The position numbers and the translations under genes are program-made. The notes beneath the pieces were generated by a model. The model had not been told where the DNA came from. It did not search any database and worked only from the letters and a program-made list of their open reading frames with translations. Below, piece after piece: positions 40,995 to 49,851 of a stretch of 64,000 nt of DNA; the first letter of the stretch is position 1, and each line of letters begins with the position of its first letter. The DNA is from Paratissierella sp033809995 (GTDB lineage: Bacteria > Bacillota > Clostridia > Tissierellales > Tissierellaceae), in contig JAPXKQ010000004.1 in assembly GCA_033809995.1 (NCBI GenBank), forward strand, positions 1-64,000, in the 5' to 3' direction.

Positions 40995-43646
40995 ATGTTG
41001 GAGAATTTACCAAAAACGTATAATCCTAAGGATTTTGAAGATAGGATATATAAGTATTGGAATGAAAATGAATATTTTACACCTAAGGTAGATAAGACTA
41101 AAAAACCATATACCATTATGATGCCACCTCCAAATGTTACTGGAAGTCTTCATATGGGTCATGCATTAAACAATACAATTCAAGATATCCTAACTAGATG
41201 GAAACGTATGGAGGGTTATGAGGCTCTTTGGCTACCTGGTACCGACCATGCCAGTATATCTACTGAAGCGAAGGTTGTAGAAAAGATAAAGTCAGAAGGA
41301 AAATCAAAGGAAGAATTAGGTAGAGAAAAGTTCCTGGAAGAAGCCTGGGAATGGACCCATTTATATGGTGGTACAATAAAAAATCAGTTAAAAAAATTAG
41401 GAGTTTCATGTGACTGGTCAAGAGATAGATTTACATTAGATGAAACATTAAGCAAAGCTGTAGAAGAAGTATTTATTAGATTGTATGAAAAGGGGCTAAT
41501 CTACAGAGGGGATAGGATTATCAACTGGTGTCCAAACTGTCAAACTGCTATATCTGATGCTGAAGTTGAACATGAAGATTCCCATGGACATATTTGGCTC
41601 ATTAGATATCCTATAAAAGATAGTGATGAAAGTATCACAATAGCTACTACAAGACCAGAAACCATGTTGGGAGACTTGGCTGTAGCAGTTCATCCTGATG
41701 ATGAAAGATATAAGCATCTCGTAGGAAAGACTTTGATACTTCCATTGGTTAATAGGGAAATTCCAATAATAGCTGATGATTATGTAGAAATGGAATTTGG
41801 AACAGGTGCGGTAAAAATAACTCCATCCCATGACCCTAATGACTTTGAAGTGGGAGAAAGATTTAATCTGGGTCAATGTGTTGTAATAGGTGAAGATGGC
41901 ACTATCAATTCTAATGGTGGGATCTATGAAGGCTTAGATAGATTTGAAGCCAGAAAGAAAATCGTAGAAGATTTAAGAGTAAAAGGTTTCTTAGTAGAAG
42001 TAAAGGACCATGACAATGCGGTTGGACATTGTGAAAGATGTAAAACTATAATAGAACCTTTAATTTCAAAACAATGGTTTGTAAAAATGGAACCATTGGC
42101 AAAACCTGCTCTTGAAGCTTATGAAAAGGGAGAATTACATTTTATTCCTGAAAGATTTGGGAAAGTATATGTTAATTGGTTGGAAAATATTAAGGACTGG
42201 TGTATTTCTAGACAATTGTGGTGGGGTCATAGACTGCCTGTTTACTACTGTGAGGATTGTGATGAAATAATAGTTTCTAGGACAAATGTAGAAAAATGTA
42301 CTAAATGCAATAGTACAAATATTCATCAAGAAACTGATACTTTAGACACATGGTTTTCTTCTGCATTATGGCCATTCTCTACTTTAGGCTGGCCTGAAAA
42401 AACTGAGGACTTGGACTATTTCTTCCCCACAAATGTTTTAGTTACAGGATACGATATCATCTTCTTTTGGGTTATCAGGATGGTATTTTCAAGTATTGAA
42501 CAAATGGGTGAGCTTCCATTCAAAGATGTATTCTTAACAGGGCTTGTTAGAGACTCGCAAGGTAGAAAGATGAGTAAATCATTGGGTAATGGCATTGATC
42601 CATTAGAAGTAATAGATGAATATGGTGCAGATGCACTTAGATTTACACTTGTTACTGGCAATTCACCTGGTAATGATATGAGATTTTATATGGAAAGAGT
42701 TGAATCAAATAGAAACTTTGCAAACAAACTATGGAATGCAACTAGATTTGTTTTGATGAATTTACAAGAAGAAATAATCCAAGATAATTTAGATTTGAGT
42801 AAATTGGAAAAAGAAGATAAATGGATTTTATCCAAATTAAATAGTCTAATAAAAACAGTTACGGAAAACTTGGATAGATATGAAATAGGTATTGCTGCAC
42901 AAGGTATCTATGATTTCATATGGGATGAATATTGTGATTGGTATATTGAGATAGTTAAATCTAGAATATTTGGTGATGATGAGAGTAGCAACCATACAGC
43001 TCAAAATGTTCTTAGCTTTGTTCTTAAAAGCATTTTGAAACTCCTACATCCATTTATGCCTTTTATAACGGAAGAAATATGGCAACACTTGCCAAACAAT
43101 TCTAAGGCATTAATTATTAATGATTGGCCTAAATACAATTCTAGCTTAGAATATAAAGAGTCTAAAGCTGCAATTGAATATATTAAAACAGCTATCAAGG
43201 GTATTAGAAATGCTAGGGCTGAAATGAATGTAGCCCCTTCCAGAAAAGCAAATATTATTTTTGTAACCAAGGACAATAGCATAAAAGAAATAATAGAAAC
43301 TGGAAGAAGATATTTCTTAAATTTAGCAAGTGCTGAAGATATTCAAGTATTAGATGATAAAGAAAATATAGGTGAAGACAATATTGGGGTAGTCCTAGAT
43401 AGATGCGAAGTATTTTTACCATTGAAAGACTTAATAGACTATGATAAGGAAATTGAAAGATTAGAGAAGGAAAAAGAAAGATTAGAAGGAGAAATAAAAC
43501 GAGTAGTAGGCAAGTTGTCAAATGAAGGTTTTGTGAAAAAAGCTCCTGCAAAAGTAGTTGAAGAAGAAAGAGAAAAGCAAAAGAAATACGAGGATATGTT
43601 AAACAAAGTTATAGAAAGATTGGATAATATAAAAAGCAATAGGTAG
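40995..43646 (+). CDS. valS: Valine-tRNA ligase
   Basis: 883-residue class Ia synthetase. HIGH is HMGH in PPPNVTGSLHMGHALN near 45-60. KMSKS is in GRKMSKSLGNGIDP near 520. The CP1 editing domain carries TTRPETMLGD, and zinc-type Cys pairs are seen (CPNC and CEDCDEIIV with CTKC). A C-terminal coiled coil (ERLEKEKERLEGEI) ends the protein. GAGGAGG precedes the ATG. It is T-box controlled, and folC follows 11 bases later in the same operon, a common Firmicute arrangement. Confidence 0.98.
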   Translation: MLENLPKTYNPKDFEDRIYKYWNENEYFTPKVDKTKKPYTIMMPPPNVTGSLHMGHALNNTIQDILTRWKRMEGYEALWLPGTDHASISTEAKVVEKIKSEGKSKEELGREKFLEEAWEWTHLYGGTIKNQLKKLGVSCDWSRDRFTLDETLSKAVEEVFIRLYEKGLIYRGDRIINWCPNCQTAISDAEVEHEDSHGHIWLIRYPIKDSDESITIATTRPETMLGDLAVAVHPDDERYKHLVGKTLILPLVNREIPIIADDYVEMEFGTGAVKITPSHDPNDFEVGERFNLGQCVVIGEDGTINSNGGIYEGLDRFEARKKIVEDLRVKGFLVEVKDHDNAVGHCERCKTIIEPLISKQWFVKMEPLAKPALEAYEKGELHFIPERFGKVYVNWLENIKDWCISRQLWWGHRLPVYYCEDCDEIIVSRTNVEKCTKCNSTNIHQETDTLDTWFSSALWPFSTLGWPEKTEDLDYFFPTNVLVTGYDIIFFWVIRMVFSSIEQMGELPFKDVFLTGLVRDSQGRKMSKSLGNGIDPLEVIDEYGADALRFTLVTGNSPGNDMRFYMERVESNRNFANKLWNATRFVLMNLQEEIIQDNLDLSKLEKEDKWILSKLNSLIKTVTENLDRYEIGIAAQGIYDFIWDEYCDWYIEIVKSRIFGDDESSNHTAQNVLSFVLKSILKLLHPFMPFITEEIWQHLPNNSKALIINDWPKYNSSLEYKESKAAIEYIKTAIKGIRNARAEMNVAPSRKANIIFVTKDNSIKEIIETGRRYFLNLASAEDIQVLDDKENIGEDNIGVVLDRCEVFLPLKDLIDYDKEIERLEKEKERLEGEIKRVVGKLSNEGFVKKAPAKVVEEEREKQKKYEDMLNKVIERLDNIKSNR

Positions 43647-43657
43647 GAGGAAATGCA

Positions 43658-44950
43658 ATGGACTACGTTGAAGCACTTAATTATATAAATGATAAAGATA
43701 AGTTCGGTTCTAGATTGGGACTTCATTCAATCGGTAGATTGTTAGAACTTTTAGGAAATCCACAACGGGGACTTAAATATATCCATGTTGGCGGAACAAA
43801 TGGCAAAGGTTCAACTTGTTCTTATTTATCCCATTGTCTTGAAGCAGGGGGGTACAAAGTCGGATTATATACATCTCCTTATTTGGAAAGATTCAATGAA
43901 AGAATACAAATCAACGGCAATGATATACCAGATGATGCTCTAGCAAGACTTACAGATAAGGTACGTGAAAAAGCTAATATCATGGTGTCTGAAGGATTGC
44001 AGCATCCAACAACATTTGAGATAGTAACAGCTATAGCATTTTTGTATTATAAGGAAGAAAATGTGGATTTCGTAGTCCTAGAGGTTGGATTGGGCGGTAG
44101 ATATGATTCTACGAATATCATAGAAACATCCCTTGCATCAGTAATAACAACTTTAGATTATGACCATATTGATGTTTTGGGGGACACTCTTGGTAAAATT
44201 GCATATCAAAAAGCAGGTATTATTAAGAGAAATGGTATAGTAATATCCTATCCACAGGAAGAGGAAGCATTACAAGTTATTAAAGATGTATCTAAAGAAA
44301 TGGATGCAAAATTTTATCAAACACCCATAGAAAATATAAAGATAAAAGAAGAAACTGATTCGGGTAGCATATTTGATTTTAAATATAATGATATTGTTTT
44401 AGAAAACTTAAAAATTTCATTATTAGGTGAGTATCAGGTATTCAATGCGAGCTTAGCAGTGACTACTCTATTAGTATTAAGGGAAAACAATCTTCTTGAT
44501 ATTTCTAATGAGTCCATTTACAAAGGTCTACTAGAAACAAAATGGAAAGGTAGACTTGAGGTATTAAAAAGGAATCCAATTTTCTTAATTGATGGAGCAC
44601 ATAATGTTCAAGGAATCAATCATCTAACCAAGGCATTGGAGCTATTTAAATACAATAGACTAATCCTTGGCATTGGGATATTAAAGGATAAGGATTATAG
44701 CCATATGATTGAGTTGTTGGCTCCTAAAGCTGATGAAATTGTGGTTACGGAAGTTAATATGCCAAGAAAGTTAAGTGCTGAAGATTTAGGCAATGAAATT
44801 AAAAAATATAATTCGAACGTATATGTAGAAAAGAATATAAAAGATGCTATATTAAAAGCTTATGATTTAGCAAATGAAGATGATTTAATAGTATTTTGCG
44901 GCTCACTTTACCTAATAGGCGAAGTAAGAACAATAGTAAACCTTCTATAG
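43658..44950 (+). CDS. folC: Folylpolyglutamate synthase/dihydrofolate synthase
   Basis: 430-residue Mur-ligase-fold enzyme adding glutamates to folates. The ATP loop is VGGTNGKGSTCSYL near 44-57. Then come GLYTSPYLERFNERIQING, PTTFEIVTAIAF, EVGLGGRYDSTN and ITTLDYDHIDVLGDT, and the C-terminal WKGRLEVLKRNP and DGAHNVQGI. Length is normal. AGGAGGAAAT precedes the ATG. It is downstream of valS and shares its T-box control. Confidence 0.96.
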   Translation: MDYVEALNYINDKDKFGSRLGLHSIGRLLELLGNPQRGLKYIHVGGTNGKGSTCSYLSHCLEAGGYKVGLYTSPYLERFNERIQINGNDIPDDALARLTDKVREKANIMVSEGLQHPTTFEIVTAIAFLYYKEENVDFVVLEVGLGGRYDSTNIIETSLASVITTLDYDHIDVLGDTLGKIAYQKAGIIKRNGIVISYPQEEEALQVIKDVSKEMDAKFYQTPIENIKIKEETDSGSIFDFKYNDIVLENLKISLLGEYQVFNASLAVTTLLVLRENNLLDISNESIYKGLLETKWKGRLEVLKRNPIFLIDGAHNVQGINHLTKALELFKYNRLILGIGILKDKDYSHMIELLAPKADEIVVTEVNMPRKLSAEDLGNEIKKYNSNVYVEKNIKDAILKAYDLANEDDLIVFCGSLYLIGEVRTIVNLL

Positions 44951-44970
44951 AAATATAGAAGGTTTTTTTC
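44938..44970 (+). terminator. Rho-independent terminator of valS-folC
   Basis: AAACCTTCTATA pairs with TATAGAAGGTTT around GAAA and is followed by TTTTT. The stem overlaps the folC stop codon. Confidence 0.92.
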
Positions 44971-45022
44971 ACCTCATAACTTTATGCTGCATAGATTGTT
45001 ATAAAGGATTGGGGGTGTTTTT

Positions 45023-45952
45023 TTGATTAAAAACAAACTATTAACAACCAATATTGGGGATGACAGTATCAGTATAATAGATATTAATTCGCCAAATAAC
45101 ACTATAAACATTTATCTTAAGGACCTAAAGTATAAAAATGGAGGTTTTATGGCTAATCTAATTAGGCGAAAAATGGGACCATTAGATTTAGTAGTAGATG
45201 AGGCTTTAAATTTATTTGTTTTAAACTCTTATGACGAATCTGTAATAAAGGTAGACTTAGATAGTGGTACTATCAATAAAATAGCAAGCGTAGGCAAAAA
45301 TCCTGTTTGCATCAGGATATTCAATGAAAAGATTTATGTTTTAAATTGTGATTCAAATTCTCTATCAATAATAGATAAGAAAACTAACGAATTAATAGAA
45401 GAGATATATCTTGGTGAAAAACCTACCGATTTACAGATTGATGAAATTGAAAATAAATTATATATAACAAATTCAAATCAAAATAGCATCACAATCTTGA
45501 ATTTATTTGATTTGACAATGGAAAATATAAAATTAAATAGTCAACCCATAAGAATAATAATAGATAAAGAAGATATATATGTCCTATCATATTTAAACAA
45601 TGGTATTACCAATTATAGTGCGTTGTCAACTATCAATAAAACATTTAATAAAATAACTTGTAAAAATATCAAAGGAATTTATATTGATTTTATAAAAGTA
45701 GAAGGAAATTTATTTTTATTATCAAATCCAGAAGATGGTTATTTATATAAATTTAATAATAACAAAGGAGAATTGAAAAGATATATTTTCTTAGGAGGTA
45801 TGCCCAATAGAATGGAATTTGACTATGGTAGGAATTATCTATATGTCACTGATTTACTTAACAATTATATACAATTTATTGATTTAGAAAAGTCTACGAT
45901 AACAGATAAAATAAGAGTAGGAAAAGATCCCCAGGGTATTATCCTACTCTAA
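45023..45952 (+). CDS. YncE-like beta-propeller protein
   Basis: 309 residues of repeating beta-propeller blades: LDLVVDEALNLFVLNSYDESV, KIYVLNCDSNSLSIIDKKT, KLYITNSNQNSITILN, NYLYVTDLLNNYIQFIDLEK. These are of the YVTN/NHL type seen in surface or spore-coat proteins. No signal peptide is visible, so it may be cytoplasmic or coat-located. The start is TTG 45023 after GGATTGGGGGTG, a weak assignment. It overlaps the convergent DUF4364 gene by 4 bases. Function unknown. Confidence 0.78.
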   Translation: MIKNKLLTTNIGDDSISIIDINSPNNTINIYLKDLKYKNGGFMANLIRRKMGPLDLVVDEALNLFVLNSYDESVIKVDLDSGTINKIASVGKNPVCIRIFNEKIYVLNCDSNSLSIIDKKTNELIEEIYLGEKPTDLQIDEIENKLYITNSNQNSITILNLFDLTMENIKLNSQPIRIIIDKEDIYVLSYLNNGITNYSALSTINKTFNKITCKNIKGIYIDFIKVEGNLFLLSNPEDGYLYKFNNNKGELKRYIFLGGMPNRMEFDYGRNYLYVTDLLNNYIQFIDLEKSTITDKIRVGKDPQGIILL

Positions 45953-46482
45953 CCCTCATTAATAAATATATTAATAATATTTTGATATATTTTATTTGGG
46001 TTGTCCCTCCATAATTTGCATATGGACTCTGCTTCTTCTCTTGTAGGGACTTCTAAATATAGACTAAACAAGGTATCATCATTTTCAACAAGCTTTAAAT
46101 TGATATTATATTGGTTATTTTCTTTTTTAAATAAATCAGCTACTATTTGGGTTTCTCTTTTTAAAATTTTTTCTTGGAGTTTAAATTCCTTTAAAATATC
46201 TTCCTTAATACTTAAAGGGATTTTATTTTCAAAAAGCTCAAGGGTTTTTTCACCTTTTTCAAGTATTCTATATCTATTGACATTATTTTCACTAGCTATT
46301 TCCATAAATTCTCCTCTAATTAACTCACCTAGGTATTGCTGAAAAAGGAAATAATTAATAAAATTTTTACTTAGAATAAACTCCGATAATTCATTGTTTG
46401 TAAAGTTTTTAGGAGAAGTTTTAATAATATACAATATTAATAATTTATTTTGAGCAACATCCTCACTATTGTTAGAAAACAT
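45949..46482 (-). CDS. DUF4364-family (winged-helix-like) protein
   Basis: 177 residues. The N-terminal half looks like a PadR/winged-helix domain: AQNKLLILYIIKTSPKNFTNNELSEFIL, YFLFQQYLGELIRGEF, NRYRILEKGEKTLELF. The C-terminal half is alpha/beta (INLKLVENDDTLFSLYLEVPTREEAESIC). This matches DUF4364, a clostridial family of presumed regulators. The start at 46482 follows AGAGGTG; the longer frame to 46545 lacks a site. The target is unknown. Confidence 0.82.
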   Translation of the reverse strand: MFSNNSEDVAQNKLLILYIIKTSPKNFTNNELSEFILSKNFINYFLFQQYLGELIRGEFMEIASENNVNRYRILEKGEKTLELFENKIPLSIKEDILKEFKLQEKILKRETQIVADLFKKENNQYNINLKLVENDDTLFSLYLEVPTREEAESICKLWRDNPNKIYQNIINIFINEG

Positions 46483-46526
46483 AAATTCACCTCTTTGATT
46501 AATTATAATAATTATAACATAAAAAA

Positions 46527-46552
46527 TAGAGAAGTGGATATCCACTTCTCTA
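46527..46552 (-). terminator. Perfect 26-base palindrome, terminator of the minus-strand SASP gene
   Basis: TAGAGAAGTGGATATCCACTTCTCTA is fully self-complementary over 46527-46552. Read on the minus strand it is followed by a TTTTTTA run (complement of 46521-46526), so it ends the SASP transcript 11 bases past its stop. Confidence 0.85.
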
Positions 46553-46562
46553 TAATTTAATG

Positions 46563-46766
46563 CTATTTACCAGCCATTTGTCTTTGAGCACTTTCTACCA
46601 ATCTTTTTACCATATATCCACCAACATAGCCATTTGTTCTAGAAGGTAATTCCCCTTTGTCTATATTATCATAATTTGATAATCCTAGCTCGTTGGCTAT
46701 TTCAAGTTTTAATTGGTTTAAAGCTTCTCTAGCCTCAGGAACTACTATTCTATTATTATTAGCCAT
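46563..46766 (-). CDS. Alpha/beta-type small acid-soluble spore protein
   Basis: 67-residue DNA-binding SASP. Hallmarks are VVPEAREALNQLKLEIANELGL with the GPR protease site around LEIANELG, and the C-terminal GYVGGYMVKRLVESAQRQMAG. It saturates spore DNA and protects it from UV and heat. The RBS is AAAGGAGGC. A perfect hairpin lies upstream of the ribosome-binding site (46784-46803). Expression from a forespore promoter is expected. Confidence 0.95.
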   Translation of the reverse strand: MANNNRIVVPEAREALNQLKLEIANELGLSNYDNIDKGELPSRTNGYVGGYMVKRLVESAQRQMAGK

Positions 46767-46783
46767 TATGTTAGCCTCCTTTG

Positions 46784-46803
46784 CAGCAACATTTTTGTTG
46801 CTG
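46784..46803 (-). promoter_or_regulatory. 5'-leader hairpin of the SASP mRNA
   Basis: CAGCAACA (46784-46791), loop TTTT, TGTTGCTG (46796-46803): a perfect 8-bp stem. On the minus-strand mRNA it ends 4 bases before the AAAGGAGG site. Such 5' stems can stabilise long-lived spore messages; that role is inference. Confidence 0.6.
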
Positions 46804-46939
46804 TAATCATAATATAACCGAAAAAGTAGATTAATAAACTGGTAATTAATTTACTTAATGTAAGATTTTTAAAACTTTAAAATTGTAATAATATTTTTTA
46901 AAAAGAATAATTATTATATATATTGAGGAGGTAATATGG

Positions 46940-47704
46940 ATGAGAAGATATAATAATAATCATTTTTTATTAAGAATTGGCATTGTACTTTCTATATTTT
47001 TTGTAGGTTTAATAGTTTTATTCATAGACAACAATATGGCAAATGTTGTATTTGCACCTACCAAGGAATTGCCTATTTATAGTGTAGACAGAGATGATAA
47101 AAAAATAGCAATCTCCTTTGATGCAGCCTGGGGTGATGAATTTACAAAGGATATATTGGATACACTAGATAAATACAAAGTAAAATCTACTTTCTTCCTA
47201 GTTGGCTTTTGGGTTGATAAATATCCTGATAATGTAAAAGAAATCGTTGCAAGAGGTCATGAAATTGGGAACCATTCAACTAAACATCCTGACATGACAA
47301 AGCTATCAAGGGAACAAATAGCCAGTGAGCTAACAATAACTGATAAAAAAATTTTTGAATTAACAAATAAAAAACCGATACTTTTTAGACCTCCCTTTGG
47401 TGCATATAATGATAATGTTATACAGGTTGCAAGAGAACTAGGGTATTATACTATTCAATGGGATATAGATTCATTGGATTGGAAGGAGTTTGGTGTTGAG
47501 CCTGTTGTTGATCGAGTTGTAAAAAATGTGAGTAGTGGCTCTATAGTCTTATTTCATAATAATGCAAAATATATAAAAGAATATTTACCTATAGTAATAG
47601 AAAGATTGCAATCAAAAGGATTTGAAATCGTACCAATTTCAGAGCTAATATATAAAGATAATTTTGAGATGGATAACAATGGGAGACAAATCTACTTAAA
47701 ATAA
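46940..47704 (+). CDS. pdaB: PdaB-like polysaccharide deacetylase
   Basis: 254 residues. An N-terminal membrane anchor (LLRIGIVLSIFFVGLIVLFI, about 9-28) is followed by a NodB domain: motif 1 SFDAAWGDEF near 58, motif 2 GNHSTKHPDMT near 105, motif 3 RPPFGAYND near 148, motif 4 DSLDWK near 175, and late HNNAKY. The sequence AISFDAAWGDEFTKDIL is typical of sporulation PdaB proteins, which are needed for late spore stability. The ATG at 46940 has GAGGAGGT; the ATG at 46936 is out of frame and stops at once. Confidence 0.9.
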   Translation: MRRYNNNHFLLRIGIVLSIFFVGLIVLFIDNNMANVVFAPTKELPIYSVDRDDKKIAISFDAAWGDEFTKDILDTLDKYKVKSTFFLVGFWVDKYPDNVKEIVARGHEIGNHSTKHPDMTKLSREQIASELTITDKKIFELTNKKPILFRPPFGAYNDNVIQVARELGYYTIQWDIDSLDWKEFGVEPVVDRVVKNVSSGSIVLFHNNAKYIKEYLPIVIERLQSKGFEIVPISELIYKDNFEMDNNGRQIYLK

Positions 47705-47716
47705 CGAGGGGATAAT

Positions 47717-48355
47717 TTGGATATTAAATCAATATTTTTTGTTGGGATAATAGAAGAAAATGAAATGAGAAATATACTAAAAATAACTGAGGAATTATTT
47801 TTATTATCTAATTATAAAATTATTTATAAAAATAAAACAAATGATGTTGTTGGATTTTCAAATGGTAATAATATTTTTGTAATTTTTGATTTAATTAGCC
47901 CTAATATAAATGAAATTAACATCAATGGTTTTTATTTTGATATCGTAGTACATTCATTTACTAATGTTAATGAAAGCTTATTAAACAATGTTGTTTTTAA
48001 TTCTTGCAGAATATGTATAATTAATTCTGACGAAGATAATTGGATGTCATTTGTTAAGGGCTTAAATAATTCAATTGTAATAACCTATGGGTTTAATAGT
48101 AAATCCACCTTAACTATATCAAGTCATAATATTGATCAACATATAGAAGCAAATCTTTATTTACAAAGAGAAATTACTCCCCTTTGTGGAGAAAGAATTG
48201 AACCTTTTGAATTCTCTTTGGATGTGTACTCAAATCAGAAGGAGTATATATATCCTGTTTTAGCGGCATCAACTTTAAATTTAGTAATTGGGGATGGGTT
48301 ATTAGCTAAAAAATCTGAAGAGATAATAAAATTAAAATTGATGAGCTGGGAGTAA
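47717..48355 (+). CDS. Conserved-looking protein of unknown function with Mur-ligase-like strand
   Basis: 212 residues, TTG start at 47717 after CGAGGGGA. I do not recognise a family. The segment SIVITYGFNSKSTLTISSHN resembles the ITYG-N-x-KA-T-SS strand of Mur ligases, but there is no ATP loop (GTNGKT) and the protein is too short for a ligase. The rest is mixed alpha/beta with many Asn and Ile. It follows pdaB by 12 bases, so it may share its sporulation expression. Its own terminator overlaps its stop. Confidence 0.6.
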   Translation: MDIKSIFFVGIIEENEMRNILKITEELFLLSNYKIIYKNKTNDVVGFSNGNNIFVIFDLISPNINEININGFYFDIVVHSFTNVNESLLNNVVFNSCRICIINSDEDNWMSFVKGLNNSIVITYGFNSKSTLTISSHNIDQHIEANLYLQREITPLCGERIEPFEFSLDVYSNQKEYIYPVLAASTLNLVIGDGLLAKKSEEIIKLKLMSWE

Positions 48356-48367
48356 CCCAGCCTTTTT
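48345..48367 (+). terminator. Rho-independent terminator
   Basis: GCTGGG (48345-48350), loop AGTAA, CCCAGC (48356-48361), then TTTTTT. It overlaps the stop codon of the preceding gene. Confidence 0.9.
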
Positions 48368-48438
48368 TGATGCATATTTTTATGCTTATGTGAATATTTA
48401 TAGAAAAAGAATATACACAGGAATAAGGAGGGAATTTC

Positions 48439-49110
48439 GTGGATAAGATTATTGATACGAATATGGTAAAGGTTGTTGGAAAAGTGGCAGGTGGCTTAGA
48501 ATTTAATCATGATATGTATGGTGAAAAATTTTATACATTCGATTTGGAGGTACCTAGATTAAGTAACTCTGTGGATATATTGCCAGTATCTATTTCAGAA
48601 AGATTGTTAATTAATCTTGACTTACCCCTAGGTCAATATGTTATTATTGAAGGACAGTTAAGATCTTATAACAGATATATAGACATGAGCAATAGACTGA
48701 TACTGACAATCTTTACTAGGGAAATTTCTATAGCGAATGAAGAGGAATTAAACGAAAGTTTAAGAAGACCTAATGAAATTTATTTAGATGGGTATATATG
48801 CAAGGAACCTATTTATAGAACTACTCCTTTTGGTCGAGAGATTACAGATATTTTATTAGCGGTAAATAGACCATACAATAAATCAGATTATATTCCATGT
48901 ATAGCATGGGGTAGAAATGCTAGATTTTGCGAAAATCTAAACATTGGAGATCATATAAAAGTTTGGGGTAGGGTACAAAGTCGTGAGTATCAGAAGAAGC
49001 TTAACTCGGGAGAAATAGAATCAAAAGTTGCATATGAAGTTTCTATTTCTAAATTAGAATTCTTAGAAAATGAAAACAATAGGATGGAAGTTTATAAACT
49101 GGAAGGATAA
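48439..49110 (+). CDS. Single-stranded DNA-binding-like protein with two OB folds
   Basis: 223 residues, GTG start after AAGGAGG. Two OB-like halves are visible: VKVVGKVAGGLEFNHDMYG...YTFDLEVPRLS (about 9-100) and IYLDGYICKEPIYRTTPFGREITDILLAVNR...IPCIAWGRNARFCENLNIGDHIKVWGRVQSREY (about 113-190). The second half looks like SSB (DFxLAVNR and IxxWG). No acidic SSB tail is present. Such double-OB proteins exist in Clostridia without a clear role, and this is not the replicative SSB. Confidence 0.75.
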   Translation: MDKIIDTNMVKVVGKVAGGLEFNHDMYGEKFYTFDLEVPRLSNSVDILPVSISERLLINLDLPLGQYVIIEGQLRSYNRYIDMSNRLILTIFTREISIANEEELNESLRRPNEIYLDGYICKEPIYRTTPFGREITDILLAVNRPYNKSDYIPCIAWGRNARFCENLNIGDHIKVWGRVQSREYQKKLNSGEIESKVAYEVSISKLEFLENENNRMEVYKLEG

Positions 49111-49118
49111 GATAAATA

Positions 49119-49253
49119 ATGGATGCAAAATTTATAATTAGTGTTATAATATTTATAATACTTATTAGTCTACAGTACACACTTAATCAGATTTTAAAAG
49201 AAATTAAAGAAATTAAAAACTATTTAAAAAGAAACTCCAAGGACTTAATGTAA
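49119..49253 (+). CDS. Small membrane protein, 44 residues
   Basis: ATG 49119 to TAA 49253. The sequence has an N-terminal hydrophobic helix (FIISVIIFIILISLQYTL) and a charged amphipathic tail (NQILKEIKEIKNYLKRNSKD). GGAAGGA lies about 12 bases upstream, a little far. It sits between the OB-fold gene and hpt and fills the gap almost completely, which supports it being real. No family recognised. Confidence 0.5.
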   Translation: MDAKFIISVIIFIILISLQYTLNQILKEIKEIKNYLKRNSKDLM

Positions 49254-49270
49254 GGAAAGGGGAGAAAAGG

Positions 49271-49795
49271 TTGGAGGAAAGCAAAAGACAAAGGATTTTA
49301 TTTGACAGAAATGAGATTTCTGAAAGAGTAAAAGAACTAGGAGAAGAAATAAGTCTAAAATATAAGGGCAAAGATTTAGTAGTTATATCTTTGTTAAGGG
49401 GTAGCTTTATATTTGCTTCTGATTTAGTAAGAGAAATTTCTATACCAGTAGAAATAGATTTTATTACGACAGCCAGTTATGGAGATGAAGAAATATCTTC
49501 CGGAATTGTAGAAATAATTCATGATCTTAGGACAAATATTGAAGGCAAAGAGGTACTTATTGTTGATGATATATGTGATTCAGGTTATACGTTAAAAAAA
49601 GTCATTGGACATTTAAGTGAAAAAAATCCTAATTCAATAAGTGTATGTGTTATGTTAGATAAACCTAGTAGGAGACAAACAGACTTAACACCTGAATTTA
49701 TAGGTTATTCTATTCCAGATGTTTTTATAGTTGGATATGGACTTAATTATGGAGATTATTACAGGAATATTCCATATATTTTTACCTTTGATTAA
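49271..49795 (+). CDS. hpt: Hypoxanthine phosphoribosyltransferase
   Basis: 174-residue purine salvage enzyme converting hypoxanthine or guanine and PRPP to IMP or GMP. The PRPP loop is VLIVDDICDSGYTLK near 98-112, SLLRGSFIFASDLVREI is near 40, and VGYGLNYGDYYRNIPYI is at the C-terminus. The start is TTG 49271 with GGGGAGAAAAGG ahead. Length is normal. In Bacillus it lies between tilS and ftsH; here the neighbours differ. Confidence 0.95.
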   Translation: MEESKRQRILFDRNEISERVKELGEEISLKYKGKDLVVISLLRGSFIFASDLVREISIPVEIDFITTASYGDEEISSGIVEIIHDLRTNIEGKEVLIVDDICDSGYTLKKVIGHLSEKNPNSISVCVMLDKPSRRQTDLTPEFIGYSIPDVFIVGYGLNYGDYYRNIPYIFTFD

Positions 49796-49800
49796 AAAAC

Positions 49801-49830
49801 ACACCTACAGAACTACTGTAGGTGTATTTA
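49801..49830 (+). terminator. Rho-independent terminator of hpt
   Basis: ACACCTACAG (49801-49810), loop AACTA, CTGTAGGTGT (49816-49825), then ATTTATTATT. It begins 5 bases after the hpt stop. Confidence 0.85.
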
Positions 49831-49851
49831 TTATTATTTAAGGAGGGAGCA

